A stretch of 64,000 bases of DNA from Meghimatium bilineatum (taxonomy: Eukaryota; Mollusca; Gastropoda; Stylommatophora; Philomycidae). The number at the start of each line of letters is the position of its first letter. The first letter of the stretch is position 1. The stretch lies in NCBI GenBank assembly GCA_034231615.1, contig CM067306.1, forward strand, positions 67,363,579-67,427,578. Direction: 5' to 3'. Positions 37,601 through 40,600 of the stretch are shown here, piece after piece. The translations under genes and the position numbers were made by a program. The notes beneath the pieces are model-generated. The model did no database searches. It had not been told where the DNA came from and saw nothing but the letters and a program-made list of their open reading frames with translations.

Positions 37601-40600
37601 TGACATTATAGGGGCATGATCTCAGAATATCAACACTGAAAACAGCCTTGTTTGAGCACAAATATGATTATGAGGAAATTCTCCAGCCTTATAAGACTCA
37701 CAACTCTTGAACAATTATTGAATGTGGGACTCACACCTCTTGAACAATTATTGAATGTGGGACTCACAACTCTTGAACAATTATTGAATGTGGGACTCAC
37801 AACTCTTGAACAATTATTGAATGTGGGACTCACAACTCTTGAACAATTATTGAATGTGGGACTCACAACTCTTGAACAATTATTGAATGTGGGACTCACA
37901 ACTCTTGAACAATTATTGAATGTGGGACTCACAACTCTTGAACAATTATTGAATGTGGGACTCACAACTCTTGAACAATTAATCCACTTTTCTTTTGATC
38001 CGTTTCCAAAAGAGTAGAATCATTGTGGGACTCAGAATTCTACATTGAAATCCAGAACTCCTCTATAACAAAACACAACTTCCCATGTACCAAACAGTAG
38101 CACATGATGATGATCTTCAGGCATATCTATCCTCACTTTTTATCCACAGTGAAATATTTACTTAAGCAATTTCCTACTTGCAACAGTGCAAGGCACATGA
38201 TGATGAATCAAATCCACGTATAATCCACAGTGAAAACACTTCAACTAAAACTACATAGATTTTTTCACTTAATTCCACTCATTCACATGAATAAGACACT
38301 ACAGTGTCAATCAGATAAACCGTGTCCAACTGGAAAGTTCCTCGACAAAATCTCTACTCTACATTCTCCAGTAGAACCTCTCCCGTTTACTTCACATGGA
38401 GAACTGTTCACCAAAAATGTCTGAGCTCAAACTATATCTTTTCTATAATCAATCTGTTAAATATTCTATTTTTAGACAAATTTCTGTCTGGTCAGCGATT
38501 TTTTCTTGTAAACTGATTTAGTTCACATTGTCCACTCCTCTCAAGGTTATCCAAACATTTCACACTTTCCAGACACAAAACAACCTGCTCACCTCATTCT
38601 GTCTACCTATTTCAAAGTTACTCTATTTCGTGCAACTAGTTTTCTAATCACAATGACCATAGCCTTGCCCCTGTTGGCAAGAACAGTATATAAACCAGTT
38701 ACTTCCCGTAAACAATTCTGTCAGAAATTAATTCGCTAATTTCCTTCCTTGGTCCTTAATCGCGTAACTCTGTCACAAAATGTCCACATTTTCCTTTTTT
38801 AATTCTGCTTTCTTTTAGTCTCCTAATCTTAGTAATCTTTTGGATTTCACTTATACCATGGGCATTTAATAAAATAATAGCAAAGAGAATCACTGCTTTT
38901 GAAATGAGATGCTACAGAAGAAATGTATGTATACCATGGATAGCTAAAAATATAAATCGAGAAGTGTTAATATCAATAAATGTCGAAGATATCTGACTCC
39001 TTAACAACATCCTAACAAGAAAGCTGTTTTTTTGGTCATATAATGAGACATAGCATGGAAAGATTAATAGCTGAAGGCAGAGTTAACGGCAACAGGGGAA
39101 GAGGAATGATTGCCCAAGACATGTTTAATCAATTTGATATATGACTGCACAATCATCGCCCACCACGATGATTGTGCAGTCATATATCAGATTGACTAAA
39201 CATGTTTCTAGCTGTGGCAGGTCAACTCGCCAAGAATCACGGAGTGTTCAGAGAATCCATAAGGAAGACCACATTCTGGAAAGAATATGTCACATGAGAA
39301 TCTTAGTAGCAATGACTTCAATCTTCTCAAGAGCATGAGCCCTGATAAACATATCATGGACACTGGATGGAACATTGGATTCATTTGTTTGTCAAACAGA
39401 TGACTTGAACCCAGTTCTCCATGCAACAGCTATATCCACTTGCTGTACTTCATTAAACCTGGATTACTCTAGAGGATGTGGATATATTGACATATAGGGA
39501 GAACTTCATGGAAAAAGAAAACAGCAAATAAACAGGTTCTAACAAACACTTGGTATGAAAAAAATTTTCAAGGAAATAAAAATCCAACAAATAAATGTTT
39601 TGAGCATATTAAAATCTTCTTGTTGAAGATCTTACTTGAAGGTTAAGTTGAGCGGAGGCGAGCAAGAGATGGTAAGAGATACCAGTGTTAGGGAAATAAC
39701 ATAAGATGCGCAGGATACTGTCTATCAGAGTATATCCTAGCGAGAAATAGAGGATGTTGAAAGTCTGATGCATCCAACATTCATTGCAGAGACATCACCT
39801 GATAATGCTAGTTCAATATTTTTTTTTAAAACAGTACAATTACCTTGAAAAATGGCCTCCTGGATCAAAATTTCATTTGCATTCAATTTGATCTCTGTCA
39901 CAGCATCTGTAAGCTGAGCACACAAAAATTACTGATAATATGTAACCCATCAACTTTTAGGCAATTTCATCTCTGTCACAGTATCTGTAAGCTGATTACA
40001 GATAATATAATCTATCAACTGTTAGAGCCATAGAGGTATCACTTTGGAGCAATCAGCACAAAAACCCACCATACCCTGATCATTCCTGGATGTCATCAAC
40101 ACAAAACTTTCTGTGTCTGTCTTTTCTCCTTATACCCTAAACTTTTAGAAATATGATACCCGCCGAAAACGGATGTGTCGTGCCATTGGCGCAAATAAAA
40201 CGGCAACACAACACATTTCCATTCTCTGGGCTACATTCTGCTGGAAATCTAATAGGACCATGGTCCTGCTACAAGGCAGATACAGTAGAAGTTTAGAATG
40301 AACACTGAAGAGGAAGAAGATAGATGATAGCATATTCTATTCTTCATCTTCTTCAGCGTTCATTCTCAAACTACCTAATCCAACTCTAATGCCGAGCCTT
40401 CCTAAACCGGAAATATGCTCGCGAAGAGAAAGGGTTCTGTACCCGATGGGCTTAGGCAAGAAAGGGACAACGATGGTAGTCCTGGCCCAACTCTACTGTC
40501 AAGGTTTCCTATACCGGAAGTACACTTGCAGAGAGAAAGGGTTCCGTACCCGATGGGCTCAGGCACAAAAGGGACAACGATTTAGCCCTATCCCAACTCT

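Noticed and set aside
37630-38017. Frames of 111 and 121 codons with an 11-residue repeat
   Set aside because: Product of the 33-bp array, open on both strands.
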